Assembly: GCF_949987515.2 (NCBI RefSeq)
Contig: NC_082696.1
Coordinates: forward strand, 60,768,447 to 60,832,446
Length of the DNA: 64,000 nt
Source of the DNA: Delphinus delphis
Lineage: Eukaryota > Chordata > Mammalia > Artiodactyla > Delphinidae
Direction: 5' to 3'
The notes under the pieces were generated by a model that was not told where the DNA came from, did no database searches, and was given only the letters and a program-made list of their open reading frames with translations. The translations under genes were made by a program, and so were the position numbers. Every line of letters starts with the position of its first letter. Positions within the stretch are counted from its first letter, which is position 1. Shown here one piece after another: positions 33,888 through 45,660 of this stretch.

Positions 33888-35799
33888 ATATATTACTCTG
33901 GAGCCATTGTTCATAAGAACAAACTAGATTCATCAACACTTCTCTCCTGGCTCTTACTCTAGAAACCAATGGCCGGAACTGTGGGTCCAGAGTACTAGAA
34001 TTTTAGGTAACTCTCCTCCTGTCCCCAGGAGAGCAAGAGAGTTTGGAGAGGTAAATCAGAGCAGGGATGAATCTAGTTGATTTTTTTAAAAAATTATTTT
34101 GGTGTTTATAAAGCAATTCAAGAAATACCAAGGATATTGACACATTTGTAATTGCTAATCCAAGGTCTCTCTGAGAGTTATATTCCTGCTAGTCACATTT
34201 TCTTTCAGATGAATTCTTTATATGCTGCTTTGTTGAGTCAATTTTGAAACTCAACTAACCTCAAAGAGCTAAATTGCCTAAAAACAATAAAGGCAGAGAA
34301 AAGGAATCATTTAAATAAAACTTTCAGTTATATCCCAGAGTTTGTCCACATGTCATCAGTTAATGTTTTCAAAGGATTTACAAGTATTTGTTTTTACCAT
34401 TCCTTAAAACTTAATATGGAATTCCTTCTCTATAAATTTTTGCATTCTTAATTCCCTGGATCTCACCAGACTACTATTGAATATATAAGGCCATATGCTT
34501 TGAATCACCAGTTTGATAGTTGGATTTCCATCAGTCTTACTACCAGGAATGTCTCTTCTTTTAGGTGTCCCTCAATTGTTTCTGTGAAAGACCATGCAAG
34601 TTTCATTTGGACCCCGACCAGTCTGGCAGCAACAGTCCCCATCCACTGTTTGTCCTTCTTCATCACGTGGTTCCACTAGTCTGAGAATCCACTTAATGCA
34701 GCTGTCCTTCTCCTCCTAACCATTCAATGTGTGGACCTAGAAACACAAATGCAGCTTTTCCCTGACCTCTAACCTTCAGGGTGCCAGAGTTTCTGGGTCC
34801 ACGTCACAGGTGAAAAACCAGCTCTCTGATCAAACTTGGTCACTGATTCCAGCAACTCTGAATATGCTGGGACACTCACAACATCTCTTCCAGAACTTTT
34901 CCTTCAATGTCTGGTCCTCTATCTGCTAACAGTACAGGCTTTATTCTCAATTATAGGGCAAGTGAGTGAATCCACAGGAAATAAACTACTTTACCTTCTC
35001 TGGCTCTTTCCTCTACCCTTACCCCCAACATTAAATTCTTGCTCTTCCAGCTACAAAAGCAAAAATGAAAACAAAAAAACAAAACACCATCATGCATATC
35101 AAAGCATGTTAGCAGATACTAAGAAGGAGGCTGCCTGAATGAAAGAATATCTACCTACAGAGAGAAACATTGGATGGGGCATTGCCATGACAACAGTTTC
35201 TGCATCAGACTAAATTCTGAAGGCTGATCATCTTTTGAACTCATGTGAAGCTAATTAGCACCAGCTTTACTGGGGTTAAATAAAAACCAATTACTGTAGT
35301 TAATGAGGAGCTTCTGAAACTTCAACTTAAATCTATAATAAAAGAATTGGCCAGTAAGAACTAAAATAGAAAGGATGAGCCACAAGAAGTCAAGAACCTG
35401 AGACAATATGATAGAAGTGTGGTTAAGAAGATTGTAGGGAAAAAAAAAGAACTTGCAAGTTTAATCAACTTGCAGCTGAGTAATCTGAAAATGAACTGAT
35501 TGATTAACATACTTAACAGAAGATAATATTATTAGAAGAAAGATGGAAATGGAGAAATTAGGAGTAAAAATTCCAAGAGTAAGAAACTTTTAATCTTGGA
35601 GATACAAGTGCTACAGTCCTTGGAGGGGAGGATTTCTATCATATCTTGGTGGGAATTCAATTGGCCCCTTTGGCTTCTTTATCTGTAACCTGAATGAAAC
35701 ATCGTCAAGGGTCACCTAAGTGTCTTATTCTGATACCGTTCTTAATAAATAATCTTTTGAATATTTATTTTACCAAGCAGTTGAATACTCAGAAGAAAA
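33888..35799. other. Intronic DNA, nothing recognised
   Basis: No repeat consensus, RNA gene or exon supported. The frame at 34836-35138 ends in a lysine-rich A-tract and shows no domain. Confidence 0.5.
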
Positions 35800-36140
35800 C
35801 ACCATATTTGATGAACACTGTTCTCTTATCTTCTATTAAAGAAACTTCACCCTTCCTAAAACCGCTCCTCTGTTCTATCCTTGCAGATAGTCACATCATC
35901 CTGCCTAAGTCTCCAGTTGGAAAGCATGATTTACTGCCTCCACTCCCTAACCTGACTTCCATAGATTACCACAATTAGTCAACTGAAATGCCAGAACATT
36001 TGTTAAATCTCACTCTCTTTCTCCATCTTTTTGCCACTTCATTGTTTAGGTCTGCATCACTTATTTCCTGGATTGTTGTAATGAACCATTAACTGTTATC
36101 ACTGATACTGGTCTTGCTTTCCTTCGATTCATAGTAAAAA
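35800..36140 (+). mobile_element. L2 LINE fragment, upstream part
   Basis: 'CTGCATCACTTATTTCCTGG' with 'ATTGTTGTAATGAACCATTA' resembles the L2 stretch that precedes the common 3' end. Strongly diverged. Confidence 0.4.
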
Positions 36141-36798
36141 CTGTGACTTGAGTGTCCTTTTTTTCCTTTTTCCCTTTCATTCTCTCTCTTTCAAAAAAGT
36201 TTTATTATAGAAGTTGTGTTGGGGAAGAAGGTGTTAAAGCAGCTGGCCTGAGATCCCGCCTATTACCAGGGAGATGATCCTGGGGGGTGGGAGGAAGAAT
36301 GCAGGCACCTGGTCCAATGTCCTTGAAAACATGATAACTTGACCTCCAGGTCAACAGACTAATATTTGCTGGAAGGGAGAATTCTTATCTATGAAATACT
36401 TTAAGGAAGATGTTCTTGGTTTAGAATTGCTTACTGTAAACAAACATATACTTGTATGGATTTATGAGGTATGGCTCGCTGGAGAATGTTACATAAGCTA
36501 TACAATTGTATAAGCTATACAATTCTCTTGAGTATAAAATGGAGATGTTTTCCTTATATGATGTCTTATTTACCAAAACACTTTCAGGTATATGTCTGGA
36601 TTTATTTCAAGGTTATCTATTCTATTCTACTGATCTATCTGTTGATTATAACATGCTTTAAATTGTTTATGTAGTTTTCCTCCTCATAATTATTTTCTTT
36701 AATTGTATATAACCTGCTTATTTTTCCAAATAACAACAGAATAATTTTCATCAAGCCCATCCTTGAAAAAAAAATCTTTTTTTTTATAAACAGATATT
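36141..36798. other. Intronic DNA with a 17-bp tandem repeat
   Basis: ATAAGCTATACAATT occurs twice in tandem (36493-36509 and 36510-36526). Otherwise nothing is recognised. Confidence 0.55.
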
Positions 36799-37088
36799 CA
36801 TTTTTAATTATTATTTATTTATTTTTGGCTGTGTTGGGTCTTCATTTCTGTGCAAGGGCTTTCTCTAGTTGCGGCGAGCAGGGGCCACTCTTCATCGCAG
36901 TGCGCACGCCTCTCACCATCGCGGCCTCTCTTGTTGCAGAGCACAGGCTCCAGACGCGCAGGCTCAGTAGTTGTGGCTCACGGGCCTAGTTGCTCCGCGG
37001 CATGTGGGATCTTCCCAGACCAGGGCTCGAACCCGTGTCCCCTGCATTGGCAGGGAGATTCTCAACCACTGCACCACCAGGGAAGCCC
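36799..37088 (-). mobile_element. CHR-1-type SINE, antisense, older
   Basis: Longer than the CHR-2 copies. It has the extra 3' part 'TTTTTGGCTGTGTTGGGTCT' and 'TTTCTCTAGTTGCGGCGAGC', then the shared body and the GGGAAGCCC head. This is the older CHR-1 type, shared with ruminants and hippo. CpG decay is visible. Confidence 0.88.
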
Positions 37089-37900
37089 TCTTGTTAGTAT
37101 TTTGGAGAAATATTTCATTATGTCTGTTTAAATTATTTGAAAAAATAACATACCAAAAGTATTTGTTCTTCTCAATGAAAACACGCTATGCCATTCTTTT
37201 AAAATTGTTCATATCCTGGGTAAAGATTGATGGTGTCTTATGTATAGAATATTTATTTTTCTGAGGCATTTCATGTTTTTGCTGGCCTTGTCACTGTTAA
37301 CGTATTTTTCTTCCCTCATACCTCCTGATTATTTCTGAAATAGAGAAACACTAATGATTTTACATTTTTATATTTTATTGTACCACTTTACAGAACTCCT
37401 ATCAATTTAAAGAATTTTTTGTTGATTTTATTGAGTTATCGAGATACATTGGCATGGCCCTTGTAAATAATAATATTTTCTTTACAATTTCAGTAGGTAA
37501 AATACATTGTTCATGGCTTAGAATTTTTGAAAAGACATTAAATAATAAGAGTGATAGTTGGCTTCTTTGGCACTTTCTATTTGTAAGGACTGTGTCACTT
37601 CTCACCATTTTATAAGATAGAGATACTGTTCTCATGTTAAGGAACTTTCTTTCTATATCTTTAAATCAATTACTGATTCTATTTTTTCATTTGCTTGTTT
37701 TAATTAAGTATTTTTTCTTCTACTAATAGTATCCTATGATTTTGTATTAGGTCTTTGATTTGTTATGATATTAATATATTTCCTTATTTAAATCTTCCCT
37801 AAATTATTGGCATAACACTATTTTTCTGTACAAATTAGTGCTGATATTTATTTAGGTATTTTTGCATACATATCCAGAAGTGAGTATGTATTTTTTGTTC
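37089..37900. other. Intronic AT-rich DNA, nothing recognised
   Basis: T-rich and may be degraded LINE sequence, but I cannot align it to a consensus by eye. Confidence 0.45.
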
Positions 37901-37911
37901 TGGGGCCCTCT

Positions 37912-38631
37912 ATTTTTTTTTTTAACATCTTTATTGGAGTATAATTGCTTTACAATGGTGTGTTAGTTTCTGATTTATAACAAAGTGAATCAGTTATACA
38001 TATACATATGTTCCCATATCTCTTCCCACTTGTGTCTCCCTCCCTCCCACCCTCCCTATCCCACCCCTCTAGGTGGTCACAAAGCACTGAGCTGATCTCC
38101 CTGTGCTATGCGGCTGCTTCCCACTAGCTATCTATTTTATGTTTGATAGTGTACGACCCAGCAATCCCACTACTGGGTATATACCCTGAGAAAACCATAA
38201 TTCAAAAAGAGTCATGTACCAAAATGTTCATTGCAGCTCTATTTACAATAGCCAGGACATGGAAGCAACCTAAGTGTCCATCAACAGATGAATGGATAAA
38301 GAAGATGTGGCACATATATACAATGGAATATTACTCAGCCATAAAAGGAAACGAAATTGAGTTATTTGTAGTGAGGTGGATGGACCTGGAGTCTGTTATA
38401 CAGAGAGAAGTATGTCAGAAAGAGAAAAACAAATACCGTATTCTAACACATATATATGGAATCTAAGAAAAAAAAAAAAGGTCGTGAAGAACCTAGGGGT
38501 AAGACAGGAATAAAGACACAGACCTACTAGAGAATCGACTTGAGGATATGGGGAGGGGGAAGGGTAAGCTGTGACAAAGTGAGAGAGTGGCATGGACATA
38601 TATACACTACCAAACGTAAGGTAGATAGCTA
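37912..38631 (-). mobile_element. L1 insertion with 5' inversion (twin priming)
   Basis: The left part (37912 to ~38148) is antisense L1 3' UTR with poly-T ('ACATCTTTATTGGAGTATAA'). The right part (~38149-38631) is sense L1, from the ORF2 C-terminus into the 3' UTR. An exact 11-bp target duplication TGGGGCCCTCT flanks the whole (37901-37911 and 38632-38642). Both segments share about 28 bp (AGCTATCTATTTTATGTTTG region) at the inversion point, so this is one minus-strand insertion made by twin priming. Confidence 0.92.
38149..38466 (+). pseudogene. L1 ORF2 C-terminal fragment
   Basis: An open frame encodes the end of L1 ORF2p (YDPAIPLLGIYPEK, FIAALFTIARTWKQPKCPS, DEWIKKMWHIYTMEYYSAIK) and stops at the normal L1 ORF2 end. 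It lacks endonuclease and reverse transcriptase domains, so it is a dead piece of the inverted L1 segment. The first Met at 38143 is created by the inversion junction. Confidence 0.9.
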
Positions 38632-38642
38632 TGGGGCCCTCT

Positions 38643-39129
38643 TAATTAAGTTTTGATATTAAGGCTAGACTATCTATATAGAGGATTAGATGAGATTGCA
38701 CTGTTCCTAACATATTCTAAGAACAAAATAAATGCCAACTGTTGTTATTAATATTTATTTTGGGCATTAGGTAGTATTACTGAGAAGCTTTTGTAGCATG
38801 AGGATTATTTTTCCTTGAGAATTTGAAACCAATTGGTCCTGATCCCTCTCTTTTTTAGTTATCGGATAACATTTCCAATTTCTTTTATTTATATATTTAA
38901 TTTTTTTCTATTACTTGAGTTAATTTTGATCATTTGCATTATCCCAGAATTGTCCATGGCAACAAGATTTATAAGTATATTAACATCTCACTGCATGTAG
39001 TACTTTCTAAAAATAGCAACAGCAGAGCAACAACAACAACGACCGCCTCTGATTTTGTTCTTATGTCATTTCCCTTGTGTCTAATTCTGTTTATTTATCC
39101 TTAAAGAAATCAGATGCAGCATGACTTTC
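38643..39129. other. Intronic DNA, nothing recognised
   Basis: Unique AT-rich sequence between the L1 and the LTR; includes a short CAA run near 39030. Confidence 0.5.
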
Positions 39130-39517
39130 TGTTATGGACTGAATGTTTATGTCCTCCCAAAATTGATATGTTTAAGCCTTAATTCCCAATGTGGCTGTAT
39201 TTGGAGATGGGTCCTTTAAGGAAGAAATTACAATTAAATGAGGTTGCAAGGGTGGGACCCTGGACCAAAAGGATTAGTGTTATAAGAAGAGACACCAGAG
39301 AGCTTTTGCTCTTCTCCCTGCTCTTGCAAACTCACCAACAGGAGGTCATGTGAGCACATAGCTAGAAGGTGGCCATCTGCAGACCAAGGGGAGAGCTCTC
39401 ACCAGGCACCTTAATCTTGAACTGCTAGCCTCCAGAATTGTGAGAAAATAAATATCTGTTACTTAAGCCTCCCAGTCTGTGGTATTTTGTTATGGCAGTT
39501 CTAGCAAACTAATGCAC
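39130..39517 (+). mobile_element. MLT1-type solo LTR (ERVL-MaLR)
   Basis: Starts 'TGTTATGGACTGAATGTTTA', has 'GATTAGTGTTATAAGAAGAG' and the polyadenylation block 'GTGAGAAAATAAATATCTGT', and ends 'AGCAAACTAATGCA'. This is the MLT1 LTR layout. No internal retroviral region is attached. Confidence 0.8.
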
Positions 39518-40029
39518 CTCCTCATCTAAGTCTTTTATATTTTGACACTCCTTTTATCATGAATGTGTGTCACAGCACTTTATTGTATTGCTCAATAAGT
39601 ATTTCTTACATGGATGAAATCAACAAAAAGTTATATCCCTCCTTTTGAATGAACAAACTCACCATTCAGTTACCTGTGTGTATATGTTAGGTTGATGTGA
39701 CCGATTATCTCTAGGTACACTGACAAAATCTTTTTTTCTGAGCTGGAAAGGACAGAAACAAATCCTGAATGTTTTCCCTTTGGTGCTTGAGGGTCAGTAA
39801 GTACCAATGTTATCTATTTGTCTCTCTCTAACGTTAAAAGTAATAGTCCAAATGTAGTAGACACAAAGGTAACAAATGATTCACTCACTTTATGTTCATC
39901 CATGACTCAAACTTGTTTCTTACTTTTATGCTATGTGAAATAAGTGCTAGATTATATCTTTAAACAAAAGTGGAAAGGAAGACCATCCACTGGCTGTGGA
40001 CTGTGTGGGGCATATGGCATGTTGTTTTG
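39518..40029. other. Intronic DNA, nothing recognised
   Basis: No repeat consensus or exon-like feature visible. Confidence 0.5.
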
Positions 40030-40265
40030 TGACTGAGAACACCTGCTCTGCACACAGTATGCCGGTTTCCAATCCTGAATCTACCTCTGGCTCTCTGTGA
40101 AGCTTTCCAGAAATATCCTCAAACTTTCCACGTGTCAGTTATTCATCTACAAAATAAGAAGAATACCTACTTGCCAGATTTGTGCATGTTAAATGAATTG
40201 ATACATGTAAATTACCTGGATCCGCCCCTGGTGCATAGCAAGCATTCAGTAATTATGAACTGCAA
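40030..40265 (+). mobile_element. MIR SINE
   Basis: Sense MIR order: 'GAATCTACCTCTGGCTCTCT', 'GTCAGTTATTCATCTACAAA', 'GTTAAATGAATTGATACATG', 'CATAGCAAGCATTCAGTAAT'. Confidence 0.8.
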
Positions 40266-41889
40266 TATTTGCCACATATACACGTGTAGGGCTTAAGATG
40301 TATGCTTTTTCATTTCTGAATATGAAATTGCCACATATAGCAGTAGCAATAAGATACTTTGCACTTCTCTGAAAGACAGGGTTGCAGATTTTTCATGGGA
40401 TAACCTAGTCACTTAACCACTAAGCAATCGATCACCTCTCACAAAAAAGAAAGTGGTATTTTGCAGCATGAATGTGTCACTGGCCACAATGCAAAAGGCA
40501 ATTTGCTCCATTTTAATCTGATTTTGTTCCATCTTTTAGAGTAATTACTGGACAATTATTTTGACATAAGCTGAATGCTCAATAGGCAGATCTGGCTCCA
40601 TGTGATTAAGAAACTCATTTTCTCTGATGTGCTTTGCCCCTCTTTGACCTTCAATTTCTAAAAACATATTTTTCAGGTGTTCTCTTTAGAAGTGATTTTT
40701 CACCCTTTTTCATTTTCTTACTTATTGTTTTTCTGTACTGAAATTCCATTTTTTCTTACAGCCAGCAAACTAACTGACCCCAAGCTTTGCATATAGCAAA
40801 TGCTCATTTAAGTGACACAGTGTCATAAATGGGTGGTACAATGAATATAAGTAAACTGCCTTAAAGAACTCATAGCCAAAAAAAAGAAGTGGTAAACTAA
40901 GATACAAATCCTGTTGAATAATATATACTTTAAAAGATTTTATCTTAATGAGACTTTCCTCCTCTGAGCCTTCATAGTCACTCTGCATCTCTCCAACATG
41001 GTACCACCTACCTAAAAGGGTGGTTATGAAGAAATAGAAGGTAACATAAAACAGAGTAATAGTTTGAAAGCTATGTACGCATTTTTCGTTTTGAACTTTC
41101 TCAGTGCATGACCCTAATCCTAGCTGACCTGTCTATCTAACCTATCTTGGGGCTGAAGTGGGGTAGGTAAGTTAGGATTTATTCGAGAAGAAATAAAAAG
41201 AGAAAGGAGAATGTACTTTTCAGCTTCTGACATGTAGTACCAGATGCAAGCTCAGTTACTATTTTGAGAGGAGATTTTTCAAATGCATTTATTCTCTTTT
41301 TAACATATCAAGGTCTAAGACTGAAGGAAGCTCTCTGGTCTTTGGCCTAAGTCGGGGATGTCAGATCATTAAGGTTGATATTAAAAAGAGAGGAGTGGGG
41401 AGGCCCCTTGAAAACCACAGGAAGTGTCAAAGTCAACTTGGCCAGTGTGGTCAGACACCTGAGATCTTGAGGGACAGCTTTCGCAAGCATCCCTTGGTAT
41501 GGGTGGATGAGATATGGGTGGGAAGCTTGTGTGTGTGGGGGTGCCATGATGTGGTGAGGTGGCCCTGCAGGACTGCAGGGCTGACTGCCTGGCCTGAGAC
41601 TGGGTGGCAGCCACAGCCAGATCCCGGAAAGGTCTTAGCACTCAAGAAGCTGAAGGGAACCCATGGCAACCAGGCTGCTCCACTGTGTGTCATTACGGGT
41701 GATGAGACAAAAATTCATATTTTAAGACAAGAAAAATGTCAACATTTTTCTCTGCCTGTTTGGGCATCCTCCCTCCCCTCCAGTGTGCTATGTGCATCTG
41801 CACTATGCATTGACCAGACCAGCCCAATGGCAGAAATACCTGCTCAACCATAAAGATCAATTTTTCTTTTTCTGGGGCCAGACATGTAA
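40266..41889. other. Intronic DNA with a GC-rich patch and a 152-codon open frame
   Basis: Mostly unrecognised. From 41395 to 41853 (plus) an open frame of 152 codons crosses a locally GC-rich block. It has no transmembrane segment, no known motif and no clear splice sites. Its start lies in ordinary sequence, so I leave it uncalled as a gene. It sits directly left of an LTR-like segment. Confidence 0.45.
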
Positions 41890-42992
41890 CTCCTTAGCAG
41901 ACAACTTTGGTGAACTTTATGTAAAATGACCCTGTAAGGGGTCATAATGACCACCTTACGTGCAGACATCTTTGGTGAACTTTATGTACAATGCCAATAT
42001 ATCATTTCCCTTAAAGACAGCAATTGGTGCAGAATAGACTGGTCAGACGATCTGGGGAGATACTGGGATGCACCTAATGGAAGTTCTTAGCTTAAATACT
42101 AATTTATGACCTTATTAATGTTACTAGCTATATTGTATTATATCTATTTTACAACATTATTGTTTCTTGCATTACCAAATGTGTGACTGATCCTCTGATA
42201 AAATTAATGATGATTAGGCTACTTGATATGATTGACCAAATATATAATCCTATAATATTAATGATTGAAATACTGTAACTCGAGATATTGGAAGAAACAA
42301 CAAGAGGGAGCCATTTCTAGGACCATAACAGGCTAGTAAGACAGGTGGTCCAGAGACTTTCTGGCTGCTGTTAACAGGGCCTAGTCCAGTAACAGCACAT
42401 TGAGTGGCCTAACAACAGAATTCTCGCCTGACCTGGGAGTGAGCATTCCTAGGGCTGTCGGACAAATTTGTCACAAAACACCTCCCAAACCTTCAATGAA
42501 ATCAACACCGAAAAGGAAAAGAATTATAAAATAAAGAATGTTGCTCACAATCCAATTCTATAAGAATCAAGTCATTAGCCACTGCAGTCACTGACTACAG
42601 TATACGCTGAAAGGACTTCAAGGCAAAGATCAGGAGGGGGCAATGCTCTAGGAAAACTGGCAGAACTGGCCCTCAGATAGTTAGCTGTTTTCAGGACAAA
42701 ATTTTAAGAACCCAGCTTCTTATGTCTTCCCATGCTTAGAAAAGCACTAAAGTCATTAACTAAGATATTTGTTCCTCAAGAATAGCAGCGATCTTCTACC
42801 AGGATGTGTGCTTGATGGTACGTATCCCTTTGTCAAAATCACACATACACTGCCCTCCCCCGCCCTTACCTCTGCAGAACAGTTCTCAGAGCTTTCTGAA
42901 AGACTGCCTCCCAGCTTATAATCTTCAGGTTGGCCCAAATAAAATTTTCCATTTCTTTCTTAGATGATTATTGATTAACTTTTTGGTCAACA
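41890..42992 (+). mobile_element. ERV1-type LTR-like segment, copy 1
   Basis: The right half (about 42540-42992) is clearly homologous to 44978-45443: shared 'CATTAGCCACTGCAGT', 'CAGATAGTTAG', 'AGAAAAGCACTAAAGTCATT', and an AATAAA about 50-60 bp before an ending GGTCAACA/CAGTCAACA. The left part (about 41890-42540) is presumed U3 and holds a 32-bp direct repeat (41897-41928 and 41962-41993). The left edge is uncertain and I see no target duplication. Confidence 0.6.
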
Positions 42993-43217
42993 CTGGAAAG
43001 TCTCAGGTCACAATTATCCCAGCCTGAAACTTAAACCATCAGGGCAAGCCAGAAACAGGCAGACAAGAAGCGTGGTCCTGAGGTTGGAAGGTGTCAGACA
43101 GAAAGATGCTTCCCCATTTTCTCTTGCAAGAAGGTTTTATCTGAGGTTTTGAGAAAAGCAGGGGAAAGGAGAGAATATCTGAGAGAAAAAAAAATTTTAA
43201 ATGATCACAAAGAACTG
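42993..43217. other. Intronic DNA, nothing recognised
   Basis: A short unassigned stretch. It does not resemble the ERV leader that follows the second LTR. Confidence 0.5.
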
Positions 43218-43440
43218 TTTCAATTAAGGGGCAGCCAACTACATGCCTGGTGGCCAAACCTAGCCATTGCCTGTTTCGTAAATAAAGTTTTGCTGAAAGC
43301 AACCACACCCATCCATTTATGTACTGTCTATGGCCACTTTTGTGCTATAATGACAGAGCTGAATAGCTGCAGCAGGGATCCTCTGGCTCACAGAGCCTGA
43401 AATATTTAATATCTACTATCAGATAGAACTTACTTTAAAA
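43218..43440 (+). mobile_element. hAT-type DNA transposon relic
   Basis: 'CTAGCCATTGCCTGTTTCGT', 'AAATAAAGTTTTGCTGAAAG', 'CCATTTATGTACTGTCTATG', 'GAGCCTGAAATATTTAATAT' follow a widespread mammalian hAT-family element (Tip100/Zaphod-like by recall). No transposase is encoded. Confidence 0.7.
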
Positions 43441-44736
43441 TGTAATGTGAGTGATTTATCTTGATATTAGATGGCTCAAGTGGAATGCTAGAGTTCAGCA
43501 GTGAACTCTGTATTTTCCCTTTACTGCTAGTAAAATATACATTAAATGAAGTGCCCATGACATCTGTATATAAGTAATTATCACTGCTAGCCACAGAGTA
43601 GGTACAATATTTGATGACTGAATTTATATTAATTTTTCTCTCCTTTTTCAAAGTAAATACATTTCTTATATATTTCTTAGCAGATACTGTAGTGTTGGAG
43701 ATGTACTTAGTTGAGACAGAAGTTGAGAGTGGGGCAGGCAGAAAATGAAAATAGAGTTCCTTGTCTTTACTCAGTGAAGGCAGAGCTGAGTCTGCTGGCT
43801 GGGAAGGAGATGGGGCCATGGCCTCCTAGAGGCACTGTAGTTTTTCTCTTTGATGAGCTCTAAGATTTACCTCTGAAACCATAGCCTCAGGGAAGTGGGA
43901 GCCAAAAGGGCATTCCTTTAGCTTTAAATAGTCCCTGTAAGAGTCCTGATACCTTGTTGATACATTTTCTCAGTCCCGCTTCAAGGAAGAAGTCCTAAAA
44001 CCTAGCTAACTCCTAACTCTTAAGGCAAAAGTCATGACTGTCATAAAACATAATTAGTCCACGGCAAAGTTTTGTGTAAGATCCTGAAACATTTTGGAAT
44101 CAAAAACTCTGGATAAATGAAAACTTTAGACATTTATCATTAAAAAAAGGAAGGAAAAAACTATGTGTATGAAATGCTTTGCTTTCCATTTCAAGGGATT
44201 TTTTTGTGGGATGATTTTATTGTGGGTAAATTTGTTCAGACCTGGGCACATATAGAAGTAGTCTTTGGTTTCCATTACTCACAGATCACTTTCTGTGAGT
44301 TCTACTTATCTTCCCCATTTATTTTCATCTTCTTCAACCTCTCTAACCTACTCACAATTCCTGTGTTCACTTTATCACTTTTTTTCCTGGTTCCACATAA
44401 AAGTACAATGATAAAAGGAGAAAAATAAGATTATAATGTGTATATCTTGGTATTGTGGCATTGATCAGCTTTTTAAAATTTGGGGACCCTTGCATCTATT
44501 TCTAACCAGGAGAAAAACCCTGGCAGATGCTGTTTAACCCCTGGCTCTAAGTAATTCTATACTTAACTGGTAAAAGATAACTGTTCTATTTCAAGAGACT
44601 TCTGCAGTGAAGGTTTTTTTAGGTATAATTTACATCTTTCTTATTGTCATTTGAAACCACTTAATTTGATAATTTCTCTATGTAGATGGAAAACATTTGA
44701 GCAATCTTTTTACAGAATTTCTTATATCCTTGAAGA
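43441..44736. other. Intronic DNA, nothing recognised
   Basis: The minus-strand open frame at 43430-43819 overlaps the hAT relic edge and shows no domain; I treat it as chance. Confidence 0.5.
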
Positions 44737-44738
44737 TA

Positions 44739-44818
44739 TTGGGTTGGCCAAAAAGTTCATTCAGTGTGTTTTGTAAGATGTTACGGAAAAACCCAAATGA
44801 CCTTTTTGGCCAACCCAA
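44739..44818. mobile_element. Mariner-type MITE (80 bp)
   Basis: Terminal inverted repeats TTGGGTTGGCCAAAAAG and its complement are flanked by TA dinucleotides (44737-44738 and 44819-44820), the Tc1/mariner target duplication. The whole unit can fold as one long imperfect hairpin. It matches the cattle/whale mariner MITE, analogous to human MADE1. Confidence 0.93.
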
Positions 44819-44977
44819 TAGTTATTAACAACCCTCAGCTATCCTTTCTTCAACAGTAGTCTAAGTTTCTTTAACATCTCTTCATAATGATGGGCTGCTC
44901 CTTAAGTACAAGGCTGTGATTTTTAGGACATGAATTTCAGTTTTTTACCAACTAAAGAATAATCACTTGCCATCTGG

Positions 44978-45443
44978 TTCTACAAGAGTGAAATCATTAG
45001 CCACTGCAGTCTGCTGACCTTTAACACACCCTGAAAGGAGTTCAGGGTGGAGCTCAGGAATGAAGCACTCTGTGCTCCGGGAAAAACGGGCAGAACAAGC
45101 CTTCAGATAGTTAGATACTTTCTGGAGAAAATTTTATGAACCCAATTTCTTGCATCTTCTCATACCTAGAAAAGCACTAAAGTCATTAATGGAGACATCT
45201 GTTCCTTGTGACTTAATAGCAAGTTTCTTGTGCCTGGTAGCAACCCTCTACCAAGATGTGTGCCTTGGAGGAAGGCATACCCCCTTTGCCAAAGCCATAT
45301 ATATACTGACCTCCCCTGCCACCTCTTCAAAGCAGTTCCTCAGAGATATCTGAGAGGCTGTCCCCCAGGCTATAGTCCTCAGTAAACCCCAAATAAAACT
45401 GAACTCACAGCTCTCACGTTGTACGTTTTTTTTCCAGTCAACA
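44978..45443 (+). mobile_element. ERV1-type LTR, copy 2 (5' LTR of the following interior)
   Basis: Homologous to the right half of the segment ending at 42992, in the same orientation, with roughly a fifth of positions changed by eye. It has 'CCCCAAATAAAACTGAACTC' (polyadenylation signal) and ends CAGTCAACA. Only about 466 bp is present: most of U3 is missing at the left, next to the MITE region. Confidence 0.7.
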
Positions 45444-45660
45444 GTTTTGGCAACCACAAAGCGAAACAGAGCAGACGTCCCTCCTTTGCCTGAACTCTGT
45501 GAGGATCTGAGCCTTGGTATCAGCAGAGGCCTCTTGTGCCCATTCACCTCCTCGGAGAGTCCAAAAGAATTTGGGTGAGTCTTTCCTGGTTCTCCGATCT
45601 TCTGATTATCGGTTGATGAACCTGAGTTTTATTTGGCCATGTATAATAGTATCTGGCCCC

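Noticed and set aside
38143..38466. Possible independent 107-aa gene
   Set aside because: It is the C-terminal end of L1 ORF2 within a twin-primed L1 insertion and is recorded as a pseudogene fragment.
41872..42996. CTGG on both sides of the first LTR-like segment as a 4-bp target duplication
   Set aside because: The implied left edge does not begin with TG as an LTR should, and a 4-bp match is easily due to chance.
43430..43819. 129-codon minus-strand open frame
   Set aside because: Overlaps the edge of a hAT transposon relic, shows no domain and has no splice context.
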